64,000 bases of DNA from VRUE01 sp040879985 (GCA_040879985.1 JBBDJH010000002.1:124001-188000); one strand, 5' to 3'. Positions 33,448-43,133 are shown, counted from the first letter of the stretch. A program made the numbers and translations. The notes: generated by a model not told the origin, from the letters alone.

Positions 33448-33992
33448 TGGAGGCGGGGACCCCGCAGGCGGTCCGGCTCGAGGATCTCCATGTGCCTGGT
33501 CAATTGAGCGGGCGCAAGCACATCCTCTCGATCCTGGTCGAGAACAAGCCGGGGGTTTTGGCGCGGATCGCGGGGCTGTTCTCGCGTCGCGGCTTCAACA
33601 TCGACACGCTCGCGGTCGGGCCCACCGACGACCCCAGCGTCTCGCGGATCACGCTGACGCTCGACGGCGCCGTCCACCCGATCGACCAGGTCACCAAGCA
33701 GCTGCACAAGCTCGTCAACGTGCTGAAAATCCGCGACATGGCGCCGGAGGAGACGGTCGCCCGCGAGATGGCGATGTTCAAAGTCTCCGCCGCGGTCGAG
33801 AGCCGTGCCGAGATCATCCAGTTCGCGGAGATCTTCCGCGCCAAGATCGTCGACGTCTCGCGCCGCGCGCTGACGATCGAGGTCACCGGCTCGGCCGACA
33901 AGATCGAGGCCTTCGAGCGGATGATCCGCCCGCACGGACTGATCGAGATGGTCAGGACCGGCGAGATCGCGATAGCTCGCGGCTCCGATTGA
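33447..33992 (+). CDS. ilvN: Acetolactate synthase regulatory small subunit
   Basis: 181-aa regulatory subunit mediating valine feedback. The N-terminal ACT domain is KHILSILVENKPGVLARIAGLFSRRGFNIDTLAVGPTDDP, and a second ACT-like domain occupies the C-terminal half (FERMIRPHGLIEMVRTGEIAIARG). The ATG overlaps the ilvB TGA (TGATG). Confidence 0.95.
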   Translation: MEAGTPQAVRLEDLHVPGQLSGRKHILSILVENKPGVLARIAGLFSRRGFNIDTLAVGPTDDPSVSRITLTLDGAVHPIDQVTKQLHKLVNVLKIRDMAPEETVAREMAMFKVSAAVESRAEIIQFAEIFRAKIVDVSRRALTIEVTGSADKIEAFERMIRPHGLIEMVRTGEIAIARGSD

Positions 33993-33994
33993 CG

Positions 33995-35389
33995 ATGGCG
34001 GCCCCAGATGCCGCCATCTTCGATTTCCGACGCGGAGTCGAGCAGGCACTTTCTCGCGGCAGCAGAACCCTGGTCAGCGCGACCGTGCCGATCTCCGGAG
34101 TGGACCCCTCCGCGATCGTCTTCGCCTCACGCCTGGCCTCGGATCGTTGGTTCTGCTGGGAGCAGCCGGATCGGGAATTTTCCCTCGCGGCGGTCGGCGT
34201 GGCGCACGAGGCGACCTCGCGTGGAGAGGAGCGGTTCAAGGACGTCGCGCGGGAATGCCTGCGCCTCAACGACGGCGCCGTGCTCGACGAGCCGGCTGGG
34301 TTGCCGTCGGGCGCCGGGACGATCTGGACGGGCGGCTTCGCCTTTGACGCCGATGGCGCCGGCTCATCGATCTGGTCTTCGTTTTCCCCCGCATCGCTGA
34401 TCCTGCCCGAGTTGTCGATCTGTCGGGTCGCCGGCGATGCATTCGTAACCGTCAACGCGGTCGTCTCGCCCGGCCAGGACGCCGGTGCGGTGGTCGAGCG
34501 CCTCAACGCGCGCCTCAGTGGTCTGCGCTCCGATCCGCTGCCGCTGCTCGACCCGCACCTGACCGAGCGGCCGGAGATCCGCAGCGTCCGCCCGCCGGGG
34601 GAGTTCGAAGCCGCGGTCAAGGCGGCTACCGAGCGGATCGGGGCCGGCCGGATGAGCAAGGTCGTGCTCGCCCGTGAGGTCACGGTCGAGACCTCGGCCG
34701 CCCACGATCCCGCGGCGATCTTCGGCGCCCTGCGCGAGCAGTTCCCGTCCTGTTTCTGTTTCTGCGCCGGCACCCCCGAAGCGGCCTTCCTCGGCGCCAG
34801 CCCGGAGCTGCTGATCCGCCGCTCCGGCGCCAACGCCTCGACCGTGGCCCTCGCCGGCTCGACCCGGCGCAGCTCGGACCCAGCCGTCGACGACCACCTC
34901 GGCGAGCAGCTGCTGCGCAGCGACAAGAACCGCCGCGAGCAGCGGATCGTCGCCGAGCACATCGTCCGCAAGCTGCGCCCGCACGCGGTCTGGGTCCAGG
35001 CCGCGCCCGAGCCCGAGGTGATCAAGGTCGCCAACGTCCAGCACCTGGCGACCCCGGTCATCGCCCAAATTGCCGAAGCCCACTCGGCCGTGAAGCTGGC
35101 CGGGATGCTGCACCCGACCCCGGCCGTCGGCGGCGAGCCCCACGCGGCGGCCCGGGCGACGATCGCCGCGCTGGAGCGGTTGGACCGTGGCTGGTACGCC
35201 GGTCCGGTCGGCTGGATGGACGCCACCGAGGACGGCGAATTCTGCGTCGCTCTGCGCAGCGCCCTGCTCCGCGACCGCAAGGCGCACCTCTTCGCCGGCG
35301 TCGGCGTGGTGGCCGGCTCCGAGCCGGCGGCGGAGTTGGAGGAGACCGAGGTGAAGTTGGGCGCGTTGTTGCCGCTCGTCGCTGAGTAG
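33995..35389 (+). CDS. menF: Isochorismate synthase
   Basis: Chorismate-utilising enzyme converting chorismate to isochorismate for menaquinone, 464 aa. The C-terminal catalytic domain has GRMSKVVLAREVTVE, FLGASPELLIRR, VALAGSTRRSSDP, LRSDKNRREQRIVAEHI, HLATPVIAQI, LHPTPAVGGEPHAAA and RGWYAGPVGWMDATEDGEFCVALRSA. Its placement with menD, menC, menA, menB and menE supports a menaquinone rather than siderophore role. I use the ATG at 33995, 2 nt after ilvN; a TTG at 33989 is also in frame. It ends in front of a hairpin repeat. Confidence 0.93.
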   Translation: MAAPDAAIFDFRRGVEQALSRGSRTLVSATVPISGVDPSAIVFASRLASDRWFCWEQPDREFSLAAVGVAHEATSRGEERFKDVARECLRLNDGAVLDEPAGLPSGAGTIWTGGFAFDADGAGSSIWSSFSPASLILPELSICRVAGDAFVTVNAVVSPGQDAGAVVERLNARLSGLRSDPLPLLDPHLTERPEIRSVRPPGEFEAAVKAATERIGAGRMSKVVLAREVTVETSAAHDPAAIFGALREQFPSCFCFCAGTPEAAFLGASPELLIRRSGANASTVALAGSTRRSSDPAVDDHLGEQLLRSDKNRREQRIVAEHIVRKLRPHAVWVQAAPEPEVIKVANVQHLATPVIAQIAEAHSAVKLAGMLHPTPAVGGEPHAAARATIAALERLDRGWYAGPVGWMDATEDGEFCVALRSALLRDRKAHLFAGVGVVAGSEPAAELEETEVKLGALLPLVAE

Positions 35390-35393
35390 GCGG

Positions 35394-35500
35394 GAGGGGG
35401 CGGGGTGGCCCTCTCCCTGAGGCCGTCGCGCAGCTGATCGCTGGCCTGGGCTCGAGGTGTCTGTACATGAGCCTCATGGAGAGGGCCACCCCGCCCCCTC
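35394..35500 (+). repeat. Variable-arm hairpin repeat, family A/B, copy B
   Basis: Fills the gap between the stops of convergent menF and menD. Arms 35394-35423 and 35471-35500 pair over 30 nt with one mismatch (GAGGGGGCGGGGTGGCC...). The core GCCGTCGCGCAGCTG, 22 variable nt, GTCTGTACATGAGCCTC matches copy A at 26601-26704. The inner stem covaries: TGAGGC/GCCTCA here against GAAAGC/GCTTC there. Confidence 0.85.
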
Positions 35501-35508
35501 GTTGGCGG

Positions 35509-37257
35509 CTACGAGGGTTCTGCGAGAGCGGTGTGGACGCGCTTGTAGAGCTGGTGGTGGAGGAGCGTGTTTTGTCTGCGGTCGGTTTTTACCTCGATCA
35601 GGCCCGTGCCCGCGGACATTGCGGCGGGGAGGTCGTCGAAGGACTTTAGGCGGTGGTGGGGGAGGTCGAAGAGGGCTGCTGCCTTGGCTACGTTCACGCC
35701 GCGGGGGGTGCCTAGCAGGGACTCGAACTCGGTCTCCTCGAGCGCTTCGCGTTGGGGTAGGAAGCTGAAGATGCCGCCGCCGTTGTTGTCGATGACGACG
35801 ATCCGGACCGGGGTGGAGGCGTCGCGCAGGGCGGCTAGGCCGCCGAGGTCGTGGAGCAGGCCGAGGTCGCCGGTGACGATCGTGGTCGGCCTGCCGGTCG
35901 CCTTTGCGGCGCCGATGCCGGATGAGATCAGGCCGTCGATGCCGTTGGTCCCGCGGTTGCAGAGGAAGGCGACGTCGGCCTCGGCGGTGGGCAGGAACGC
36001 CTCCTGGTCGCGGATCGGCATGCTCGAGGCGGTGTAGACGATCTCGCCGTCGGCGTATGCGGCGCCGAGGGCGAGCTGCAGGCCTGGCTCGCTGAGCCCG
36101 TCGAGCTCGCCCAACTCGGCCTCGATCGCCTCGCGGGCCGCGCGCTCGGCCTCGATCCACATCGCCGGCGGCGGGCGGTCCTCGCCCAGTCGCGCAGCCC
36201 AGCCCGACGCCAGCTCGGTCGGGTCGGCGCGCAGCAGCGCCGCCGCGCGGCGGGTCGGCTCGTTCCAGTCGCCCAGCGGGTCGACGACGATCGTCTCGGC
36301 GCCCGACTCGGCCAGCCACGAGCGCAGCGGCCTGCTGGTCGGCATCTCGCCGAAGCGCAGCACCAGGTCCGGCGAGGCGGTTGCGCGGAACCGCTCGTCG
36401 CGCAACAGCAGGTCATAGGCGGTGACGACGTGCGAGCGGTCGTGGCGGCCGCAGCGCAGCTGCGAGGTCGGCTCGGCGAGGATCGGGTAGCCGGCGGCGC
36501 CCGCCAGGTGGGCAAGCGGCTCGCGCAGCTCGGGGTCGAGCTGGCGGCCGGCGACGATCACGCCGACCTCGGCCTCGGCGATGTGGCCGGCGACCTCGTC
36601 GAGCAGAAACTGCGAGGGCTCCATGTCGATCGGCGTTACCGCCGTCAGCGGCCGCTCGCCGCGGCCCGCCAGGGCAAGCGGGTCGGTCGCCGTTACAGCC
36701 CCCGCGACCTCCAGTGGCGCGAGCGGCTCGCGAAAGGGGACGTTGAGCTGAACCGGCCCGGGGCGTGGCTCGCCGCGCGCCGCGGCGAAGGCGCGGCAGG
36801 CGGTCGAGCGGAAGTGGAGCAGGCCATCATCGTCGGCCAGGTGCGTGCCGACTTCGCAGAACCAGCGCAGCGAGTCCCCGTAGAGCTTCAGCTGGTCGAT
36901 CGCCTGGCCGGCGCCGATCCCGCGCAGCTCCGGCGGGCGGTCCGCGGTCAACACCAGCAGCGGCACGGCCGAGTGGTCGGCCTCGCAGACGGCGGGGTGG
37001 TAATTGGCCGCCGCCGTGCCCGACGTGCAGAGGATCGCCACCGGCGCGCCGCTCGCCTGGGCGGCGCCGAGTGCGAAGAATGCGGCCGAACGCTCGTCGA
37101 CGATCACCGTCGTCTCGACCTGCGGCTGACGCCAGAGCGCCAGCGCCAGCGGGGTCGAGCGTGAGCCGGGGGAGAGCACCGCGTGGCGCAGCCCGCAGCG
37201 CGCCAGCTCCCCGGCGAAGGCCGAGGCGAGCGCGGTGTTGGCGTTGGTCGGGTCCAT
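35509..37257 (-). CDS. menD: SEPHCHC synthase (2-succinyl-5-enolpyruvyl-6-hydroxy-3-cyclohexene-1-carboxylate synthase)
   Basis: ThDP-dependent menaquinone enzyme joining isochorismate and 2-oxoglutarate, 582 aa. The N-terminus is ELARCGLRHAVLSPGSRSTPLALAL with VIVDERSAAFFALGAAQASG (activating Glu). The ThDP/Mg site is TIVTGDLGLLHDLGGLAALRD...VIDNNGGGIFSFLPQRE. The ATG at 37257 has TAGGTT 7 nt upstream, overlapping the menC stop. The last third uses more A/T-ending codons (CTA, GTA, AAA, AGA) than the rest of the gene. Confidence 0.95.
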   Translation of the reverse strand: MDPTNANTALASAFAGELARCGLRHAVLSPGSRSTPLALALWRQPQVETTVIVDERSAAFFALGAAQASGAPVAILCTSGTAAANYHPAVCEADHSAVPLLVLTADRPPELRGIGAGQAIDQLKLYGDSLRWFCEVGTHLADDDGLLHFRSTACRAFAAARGEPRPGPVQLNVPFREPLAPLEVAGAVTATDPLALAGRGERPLTAVTPIDMEPSQFLLDEVAGHIAEAEVGVIVAGRQLDPELREPLAHLAGAAGYPILAEPTSQLRCGRHDRSHVVTAYDLLLRDERFRATASPDLVLRFGEMPTSRPLRSWLAESGAETIVVDPLGDWNEPTRRAAALLRADPTELASGWAARLGEDRPPPAMWIEAERAAREAIEAELGELDGLSEPGLQLALGAAYADGEIVYTASSMPIRDQEAFLPTAEADVAFLCNRGTNGIDGLISSGIGAAKATGRPTTIVTGDLGLLHDLGGLAALRDASTPVRIVVIDNNGGGIFSFLPQREALEETEFESLLGTPRGVNVAKAAALFDLPHHRLKSFDDLPAAMSAGTGLIEVKTDRRQNTLLHHQLYKRVHTALAEPS

Positions 37258-37264
37258 CGGGAGC

Positions 37265-37270
37265 AACCTA
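37265..37270 (-). promoter_or_regulatory. -10 element of menD
   Basis: TAGGTT on the minus strand, ending 7 nt before the menD ATG and overlapping the menC stop. menD may therefore be transcribed separately from the upstream men genes as well as by read-through. Confidence 0.4.
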
Positions 37271-38329
37271 GTCGAGGTCGAGACGGTGCGCGTTGAGCGC
37301 CTCCTCGTCGATATCGACGCCGAGCCCGGGCCCATCCGGGAGATGGAGCAGGTCGCCGCGCAGCTCGCACTCCGTCGCGGCGATCGTCGTGGCGAAGAGG
37401 CGCTGCGTGGCGAGGCCGTGGGCGAGGCCCTCGCCGGCCTCGCGGCCGAGCGGGCCGAGAGACTGCGCGAGCTGCGCCGCAGCGGCGATCCCGACCGGGC
37501 CGTCGAGCGCGCTGGTCACGTAGGCGGGCAGAACGTCGGCGATCGCGATCGCCTCCTCCGCGCCGCCGACCTTGGCGAGCTTGATCCCGGTGATCGCGAA
37601 GCCGCCCGCCGCAGCGACGCGCGCGGCGTCGGCGCGGCTCGCGACGCTCTCGTCGGCGGCGAGCGGGATCGCGGTCGAGCCCGCCAGCTCGGTCGCCTCC
37701 CCGATCGTCGCCACCGGCTGCTCGGCCAGCTCGATCTCATACGGCTCCAGTTCGGCCAGCACCCGCTTCGCGGTCTCCAGGTCCCAGGCGCCATTGGCGT
37801 CGACGCGGATCCGCGCCCGCGGCCCGAGCGCCTCGCGCACCGCCCGCACCTGCGCGACGTCGTCCCCGACGCCAAGCTTGAGCTTGAAGGTCGAGAACCC
37901 ATCCGCCGCCCAGCGTTCAGCGGCGGAGACAACGGCAGCCGGCGCACCCGCAGCAAGGGTCGCGTTGCAGCGGACCGGAGGCGAAGACCCCGCCGTCGCG
38001 GATCCGTCCGCAGCCGCCCGCCTGCCACGCAGGTCGAGCAGCGCGGTCAGAGCAGCGCACCTGGCCGGGGCGGAAAGCTCAATCTCACTCACGGTGGACT
38101 CGTCGAACGCCTCGAGCTCGCCGAGCCTTTCCAGCTCTTCGACCACCCGAGCCAGACCGGTACCACCCCGCAGCGAAAGGGGTACCGCTTCGCCGAGCCC
38201 GATCAGGCCGTCGTCGGAGCTCAGCCTCAGCAGGGCCATCTCACGCCGCTCAAGCCGTCCGGCAGCCGTCACGTATGGCTCCCGGAAAGGCAGTGCAAAG
38301 GGGATGGCTTCGACCGAAGCGATGCGCAT
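37268..38329 (-). CDS. menC: o-Succinylbenzoate synthase
   Basis: Enolase-superfamily dehydratase of menaquinone synthesis, 353 aa. The catalytic lysine pair and metal ligands are visible: STFKLKLGVG (KxK), RIRVDANGAWDLE (Asp ligand), IELAEQPVA (Glu ligand), LAADESV (Asp/Glu) and ITGIKLAKVGG (second Lys). Start MRIASVEAIPFALPF at the ATG at 38329. A gap of 11 nt separates it from menA upstream and 10 nt from menD downstream. Confidence 0.92.
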   Translation of the reverse strand: MRIASVEAIPFALPFREPYVTAAGRLERREMALLRLSSDDGLIGLGEAVPLSLRGGTGLARVVEELERLGELEAFDESTVSEIELSAPARCAALTALLDLRGRRAAADGSATAGSSPPVRCNATLAAGAPAAVVSAAERWAADGFSTFKLKLGVGDDVAQVRAVREALGPRARIRVDANGAWDLETAKRVLAELEPYEIELAEQPVATIGEATELAGSTAIPLAADESVASRADAARVAAAGGFAITGIKLAKVGGAEEAIAIADVLPAYVTSALDGPVGIAAAAQLAQSLGPLGREAGEGLAHGLATQRLFATTIAATECELRGDLLHLPDGPGLGVDIDEEALNAHRLDLD

Positions 38330-38340
38330 CGAGATGGAGC

Positions 38341-39222
38341 CTACGCCGCGAGCACGAGACCGAGCGCGACCAGCAGGCTGAACGCGCCGAGCACGGCGCC
38401 GGTGCCGGCCAGCGCCGCGTTCAGCGCCGGGCCGTCGGTGCGGTTGCTCATCGTCCGCAACGGCTTGATCGCCAGCGGCAACGCAAACAAGCCGATCAGC
38501 GGCAACAGGCTGGCCTCGGCGCCGATCAGCGAGACCGGCAGGACGAGGAAGGCGCCAAGCACCAGCAGCCGGTAGAGCACGACGGCGTTGTGGCGCCCCA
38601 CCTGCACCGCCATCGTCCGCTTGCCGGCCCGGCGGTCGGTCTCCAGGTCGCGCACGTTGTTGACGACCAGGATCGCGGTGGCGAGGAACCCGACCGAGAT
38701 CGAGAGCCCGAGCGGCAGCGCGTCGAGCTGCTCGACCTGGACGTAGTAGGAGCCGTTGACGGCGACCAGGCCGAAGAAGAGGAAGACGAAGACCTCGCCG
38801 AGCCCGGCGTAGCCGTAGGGCCGGGGGCCACCCGTGTAGAGGACGCCGGCGGCGATCGAGACGATCCCGATCAGCAGGATGACGAAGCCGGCGACGACGG
38901 TCAGGTAGATGCCGCAGGCGACCGCGACGGCGAACGCCACCCAGGTCGCGACCAGCACCCGCTGCGGCGTCACCAGGCCGGACGAGGTGACCCGCACCGG
39001 CCCGAGCCGGTCGACCGAGTCGGCGCCGCGCTTGGCGTCGGAGTAGTCGTTGGCCAGGTTGGTGCCGATCTGGATGAAGATCGAGCCGATCAGGGCGGCG
39101 ACGAAGGCGCCCGCCCTGGGGAGGCTGCCGACCCATTCGACCGCCGCCGCCGTGCCGACCAGGACCGGGGCGATCGCCGCCGGCAGGGTGCGCGGCCGCG
39201 CCGCCATCAGCCAGATCCTCAT
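38341..39222 (-). CDS. menA: 1,4-Dihydroxy-2-naphthoate polyprenyltransferase
   Basis: Integral membrane UbiA-family prenyltransferase attaching the polyprenyl chain to DHNA, 293 aa with about eight hydrophobic helices. The two Asp-rich motifs are TNLANDYSDAKRGAD and VVNNVRDLETDRRAGKRT. The N-terminus MRIWLMAARPRTLPAAIAPVLVGT is typical of MenA. The ATG overlaps the menB stop (ATGA). Confidence 0.94.
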   Translation of the reverse strand: MRIWLMAARPRTLPAAIAPVLVGTAAAVEWVGSLPRAGAFVAALIGSIFIQIGTNLANDYSDAKRGADSVDRLGPVRVTSSGLVTPQRVLVATWVAFAVAVACGIYLTVVAGFVILLIGIVSIAAGVLYTGGPRPYGYAGLGEVFVFLFFGLVAVNGSYYVQVEQLDALPLGLSISVGFLATAILVVNNVRDLETDRRAGKRTMAVQVGRHNAVVLYRLLVLGAFLVLPVSLIGAEASLLPLIGLFALPLAIKPLRTMSNRTDGPALNAALAGTGAVLGAFSLLVALGLVLAA

Positions 39223-40085
39223 GGCCGCCTCGGGAACTTGGAGAAGTCGGGCTGGCGCTTTTCCTTGAACGCCTCGCGGCCCTCGCGCGCCTCCTCGCTG
39301 CCGTAGAAGAGCAGGTTGGCGTCGTGCGCCAGCTGCTGGATCCCGGCGTAGCCGTCCTCGTGCGCGTTGAAGCTGCCCTTGACGAGGCGCAGCGCGAAGG
39401 GGGAGAGGGCGAGCATCTCGCGGCACCAGGCGACCGTCTCGCGCTCCAGCTCGGCGAGCGGCACGACCGCGTTGACGAGGCCCATCTCCAGCGCCTCCTC
39501 GGCGTCGTACTGGCGGCAGAGCAGCCAGAACTCCTTCGCCTTCTTGGTCCCGACCAGGTCGCGCAGCAGCGAGGCGCCGAAGCCGCCGTCCCAGGAGCCG
39601 ACCCGCGGCCCGGTCTGCCCGAAGCAGGCGTTGTCGGCGGCGATCGTCAGGTCGCAGCAGACGTGCAGGACGTGGCCGCCGCCGACCGCGTAGCCGGCCA
39701 CCATCGCCACCACCGGCTTCGGCAGGCGGCGCATCTGCACCTGCAGGTCGGTGACGTGGAAGCGACCGATCGAGGCGCCCTCGGCGACGTAGCCGCTGTC
39801 GCCGCGGACGCTCTGGTCGCCGCCCGAGCAGAACGCCTTCTCACCCTCGCCGGTGAGCACGATCGCGCCGACCTCGCTGTCCTCGCGAGCGAGCTCCAGC
39901 GCCGCGGCGACCTCGACCAGGGTCTGCGGCCGGAAGGCGTTGAGCACCTGCGGTCGGTCGATCGTGATCTTGGCGATCCCCTCGGCCTTCTCGTAGCGGA
40001 TGTCGGCGTACTCGGCCGCGGCCCGCCACTCGTACGGCGCGTAGAGATCTGCCTCGGGCGGGGCTCCCTTGTGACGTTGGGGCAT
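39219..40085 (-). CDS. menB: 1,4-Dihydroxy-2-naphthoyl-CoA synthase
   Basis: Crotonase-family Dieckmann cyclase of menaquinone synthesis, 288 aa. Signatures: ITIDRPQVLNAFRPQTLVE, GEGEKAFCSGGDQSVRGDSGYV (oxyanion loop), GYAVGGGHVLHVCCDLTIAADNA, FGQTGPRVGSWDGGFGASLL and the MenB-specific FWLLCRQYDAEEALEMGLVN. The ATG at 40085 has TATCGT 7 nt upstream. It is divergent from menE with 21 nt between start codons. Confidence 0.95.
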   Translation of the reverse strand: MPQRHKGAPPEADLYAPYEWRAAAEYADIRYEKAEGIAKITIDRPQVLNAFRPQTLVEVAAALELAREDSEVGAIVLTGEGEKAFCSGGDQSVRGDSGYVAEGASIGRFHVTDLQVQMRRLPKPVVAMVAGYAVGGGHVLHVCCDLTIAADNACFGQTGPRVGSWDGGFGASLLRDLVGTKKAKEFWLLCRQYDAEEALEMGLVNAVVPLAELERETVAWCREMLALSPFALRLVKGSFNAHEDGYAGIQQLAHDANLLFYGSEEAREGREAFKEKRQPDFSKFPRRP

Positions 40086-40092
40086 GATGGGC

Positions 40093-40098
40093 ACGATA
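40093..40098 (-). promoter_or_regulatory. -10 element of the menBACD operon
   Basis: TATCGT on the minus strand ending 7 nt before the menB ATG. The divergent menE has no TANNNT in the matching position and may use a different start. Confidence 0.4.
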
Positions 40099-40106
40099 AC
40101 CGGCCG

Positions 40107-41432
40107 ATGAAGCTCGACGACTGGCTCGCCCAGAGATCCCAGAGTTGCCCCGACCGCACGGCGCTGATCGCCGACGGCGCCGCGGTCACCTACGCCGAGC
40201 TCGAGGCGGAGGCGACCTGGGTCGCCCGGCGGCTCGAGGCGCACGGCGTGCGGCGCGGCTCGATCGCCGCCTTGACCATGGAGCCGCGGCGCGAGCAGGT
40301 CGTCCTCGTCCACGCCCTGATGAAGGTCGGCGGCGTCCTGCTGCCGCTCAGCCCGCGCCTGACCGCGGCCGAGCGCGCCGCCGTGATCGCCGCGGAGGAG
40401 CCGACGGTCGACCTCAGCGACCCGGGCCAGTTGACCCAGACCGAGGCCGACCTGCCGCTGCTCGGCGAGCACGACATGGACGCTCCCTGCTGCCGGGTGC
40501 TGACCAGCGGCAGCAGCGGCGCCCCGGAGGCGGTCGAGCTGACCTACGGCAACTTCCTCTGGAGCGCGGTCGGCTCCGCCTTCAACATCGGCGTCGAGCC
40601 GACCGATCGCTGGCTCTGCTGCCTGCCGCTCAGCCACATCTCCGGACTCAGCATCGCGATGCGCTCGGTGATCTACGGCACCACCGCCGTCCTGCACGAC
40701 GGCTTCGACGTTGACCGTGTGGGCGCCGCGCTGGAGGACGGGGCGGTCTCGCTGGTCTCGCTGGTCTCCACCCAACTGAGCCGGCTGCTCGAGGCCGGCG
40801 CCGACCTCTCCGGCCCGCGGGCGATCCTGATCGGCGGCGGACCGGTCCCGGAGGAGCCGCTGGAAGAGGCGATCGGGCGCGGCGCCACCGTCGTCCAGAC
40901 CTACGGCCTGACCGAGGCCTGCTCGCAGGTGACCACGCTGTCGCCGGCCGATGCGCAGCGCAAGCTCGGCTCCGCCGGGCGGCCCCTGCTGACCACCCAC
41001 CTGCGCATCCGCGACGGCGAGATCCTCGTCCAGGGGCCGACCGTCGCCCCCACCCGGGTCGACTCGGACGGCTGGCTGCACACCGGCGACCTCGGGCGGA
41101 TCGACGAGCAGGGCTTCCTCTACGTCGAGGACAGGATCGACGACATGATCGTCAGCGGCGGCGAGAACGTCGTCCCGGCCGAAGTCGAGCAGGTGCTGCT
41201 GCGCCACCCGGAGGTCGCCGACGCGGCTGTGGTCGGCCGCGACGACCCCGAGTGGCAGCAGGCGGTGACGGCGGTGGTCGTGCTCGAGGACGGCTCCGCC
41301 GCCACCCCGGACGAGCTGCGCCGCCACTGTGCCGAAACGCTGGCGGGGTTCAAGGTGCCGAAGCGGGTCGAGCTGGCGGCGGCGCTGCCGCGCACGCCCT
41401 CGGGCAAGCTCCTGCGGCGCGCCCTCCGCTAG
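40107..41432 (+). CDS. menE: o-Succinylbenzoate-CoA ligase
   Basis: Acyl-adenylate-forming enzyme activating o-succinylbenzoate, 441 aa. The nucleotide loop is VLTSGSSGAPEAVELTYGN, followed by LPLSHISGLSI, the adenylate motif TYGLTEACSQVTTL, the hinge GWLHTGDLGRID and the C-terminal Lys segment RTPSGKLLRRAL. The role is supported by its place beside menB. ilvC follows 11 nt later on the same strand. Confidence 0.93.
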   Translation: MKLDDWLAQRSQSCPDRTALIADGAAVTYAELEAEATWVARRLEAHGVRRGSIAALTMEPRREQVVLVHALMKVGGVLLPLSPRLTAAERAAVIAAEEPTVDLSDPGQLTQTEADLPLLGEHDMDAPCCRVLTSGSSGAPEAVELTYGNFLWSAVGSAFNIGVEPTDRWLCCLPLSHISGLSIAMRSVIYGTTAVLHDGFDVDRVGAALEDGAVSLVSLVSTQLSRLLEAGADLSGPRAILIGGGPVPEEPLEEAIGRGATVVQTYGLTEACSQVTTLSPADAQRKLGSAGRPLLTTHLRIRDGEILVQGPTVAPTRVDSDGWLHTGDLGRIDEQGFLYVEDRIDDMIVSGGENVVPAEVEQVLLRHPEVADAAVVGRDDPEWQQAVTAVVVLEDGSAATPDELRRHCAETLAGFKVPKRVELAAALPRTPSGKLLRRALR

Positions 41433-41435
41433 CCT
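41430..41435 (+). promoter_or_regulatory. -10 element of ilvC
   Basis: TAGCCT overlaps the menE stop and ends 8 nt before the ilvC ATG, so ilvC need not depend on the menE transcript. Confidence 0.4.
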
Positions 41436-41443
41436 CACCGCTC

Positions 41444-42448
<1,005 letters not shown>

Positions 42449-42460
42449 GCCGACGCAAGC

Positions 42461-42606
42461 CCGGGAGGCGGTGTGCCTCTCCGTGAACTGATGTCGCACG
42501 CGCTGCGCGCTTAGCGACGAAGATGCTGCGCGGCTATCGCCGCGCCCAGCCTCAGATTGCATATCGCCGCTCCGCGACATTCACGGAGAGGCACACCGCC
42601 TCCCGG
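42461..42606 (+). repeat. Variable-arm hairpin repeat, family E, copy 3
   Basis: Between convergent ilvC and the cupin gene. Arms 42461-42487 and 42580-42606 are perfect 27-nt inverted complements (CCGGGAGGCGG...). The core is nearly identical to copy 1 at 7526-7614, with differences confined to loops and one linker; the second stem is GCGCGGC-TATC-GCCGCGC. Confidence 0.87.
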
Positions 42607-42628
42607 CTCACAACACACCCCCGCTCTG

Positions 42629-42681
42629 CAGCGCGCGGAGCGCGCGTGCGACATCAATTCACCCGCGGGCCGGCCGGGCTT
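42629..42681 (-). repeat. Variable-arm hairpin repeat, family E, partial copy 4 (reverse)
   Basis: On the minus strand it shows the family start GAATTGATGTCGCACGCGC followed by a GCGCGCTCCGCGCGC hairpin, then the similarity ends. The outer AAGCCCGG at 42457-42464 could pair with CCGGGCTT at 42674-42681, enclosing copies 3 and 4. It is a truncated copy in the same face-to-face arrangement as copies 1 and 2. Confidence 0.65.
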
Positions 42682-42697
42682 ACTGGCTGCTTGGCAC

Positions 42698-43114
42698 TCA
42701 GGTGCCGAGCGGTTCGGACTCGTCGTCCGGAGTCTTGCCGTCTCGGCCTACGTAGCCGTCCTTGCCGCCGACGACTACGTAGACGGCCTCCTCGGTCTCG
42801 CTGGTGTTGCGGACCTTGCGGACGGTGGGGGCGTCGACCCAGGCGAGGCCGCCGGGCTCGAGCTTGTGGGTCGAGCCGTCGCCGAACTCGATCTCGATCT
42901 CGCCGCTGTGCAGGAAGTAGAGCTCCTCCTGCTCCTCGTGCAGGTGGCTGCCGGTCTCGTAGGCAGGGGGGAGGACGATGCCGTTGACGCCGAAGGCGGT
43001 AACGCCGAGCGGCGTGCGGATCTTGCGGAAGCCGGGACCCTCGCCGAGGTCGGCGAGGTTGGCGACCGCGTAACCGTCGCCCTTCGTCACCTCGGCTGCG
43101 CTCGCATCGGCCAT
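42698..43114 (-). CDS. Small cupin-domain protein
   Basis: 138-aa single-domain cupin. The beta-barrel motifs are GSHLHEEQEELYFLHSGEIEIEFGDG and the later HKLEPGGLAWVDAPTVRKVRNTS; the His and Glu ligands of motif 1 (H-x-H variant HLHEEQEE) are present. Function not identifiable: it could bind a metal and a small ligand. ATG at 43114 with TAAGAT 7 nt upstream; divergent from serC with 28 nt between start codons. Confidence 0.85.
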   Translation of the reverse strand: MADASAAEVTKGDGYAVANLADLGEGPGFRKIRTPLGVTAFGVNGIVLPPAYETGSHLHEEQEELYFLHSGEIEIEFGDGSTHKLEPGGLAWVDAPTVRKVRNTSETEEAVYVVVGGKDGYVGRDGKTPDDESEPLGT

Positions 43115-43121
43115 CGGCGCG

Positions 43122-43133
43122 ATCTTATACCTT
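43122..43133. promoter_or_regulatory. Overlapping back-to-back -10 elements of the cupin gene and serC
   Basis: TAAGAT for the cupin (minus strand, 43122-43127, 7 nt from its ATG) abuts TACCTT for serC (plus strand, 43128-43133, 9 nt from its ATG). Each -35 region would lie in the other gene's coding sequence, so the two promoters should exclude each other. Confidence 0.4.
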
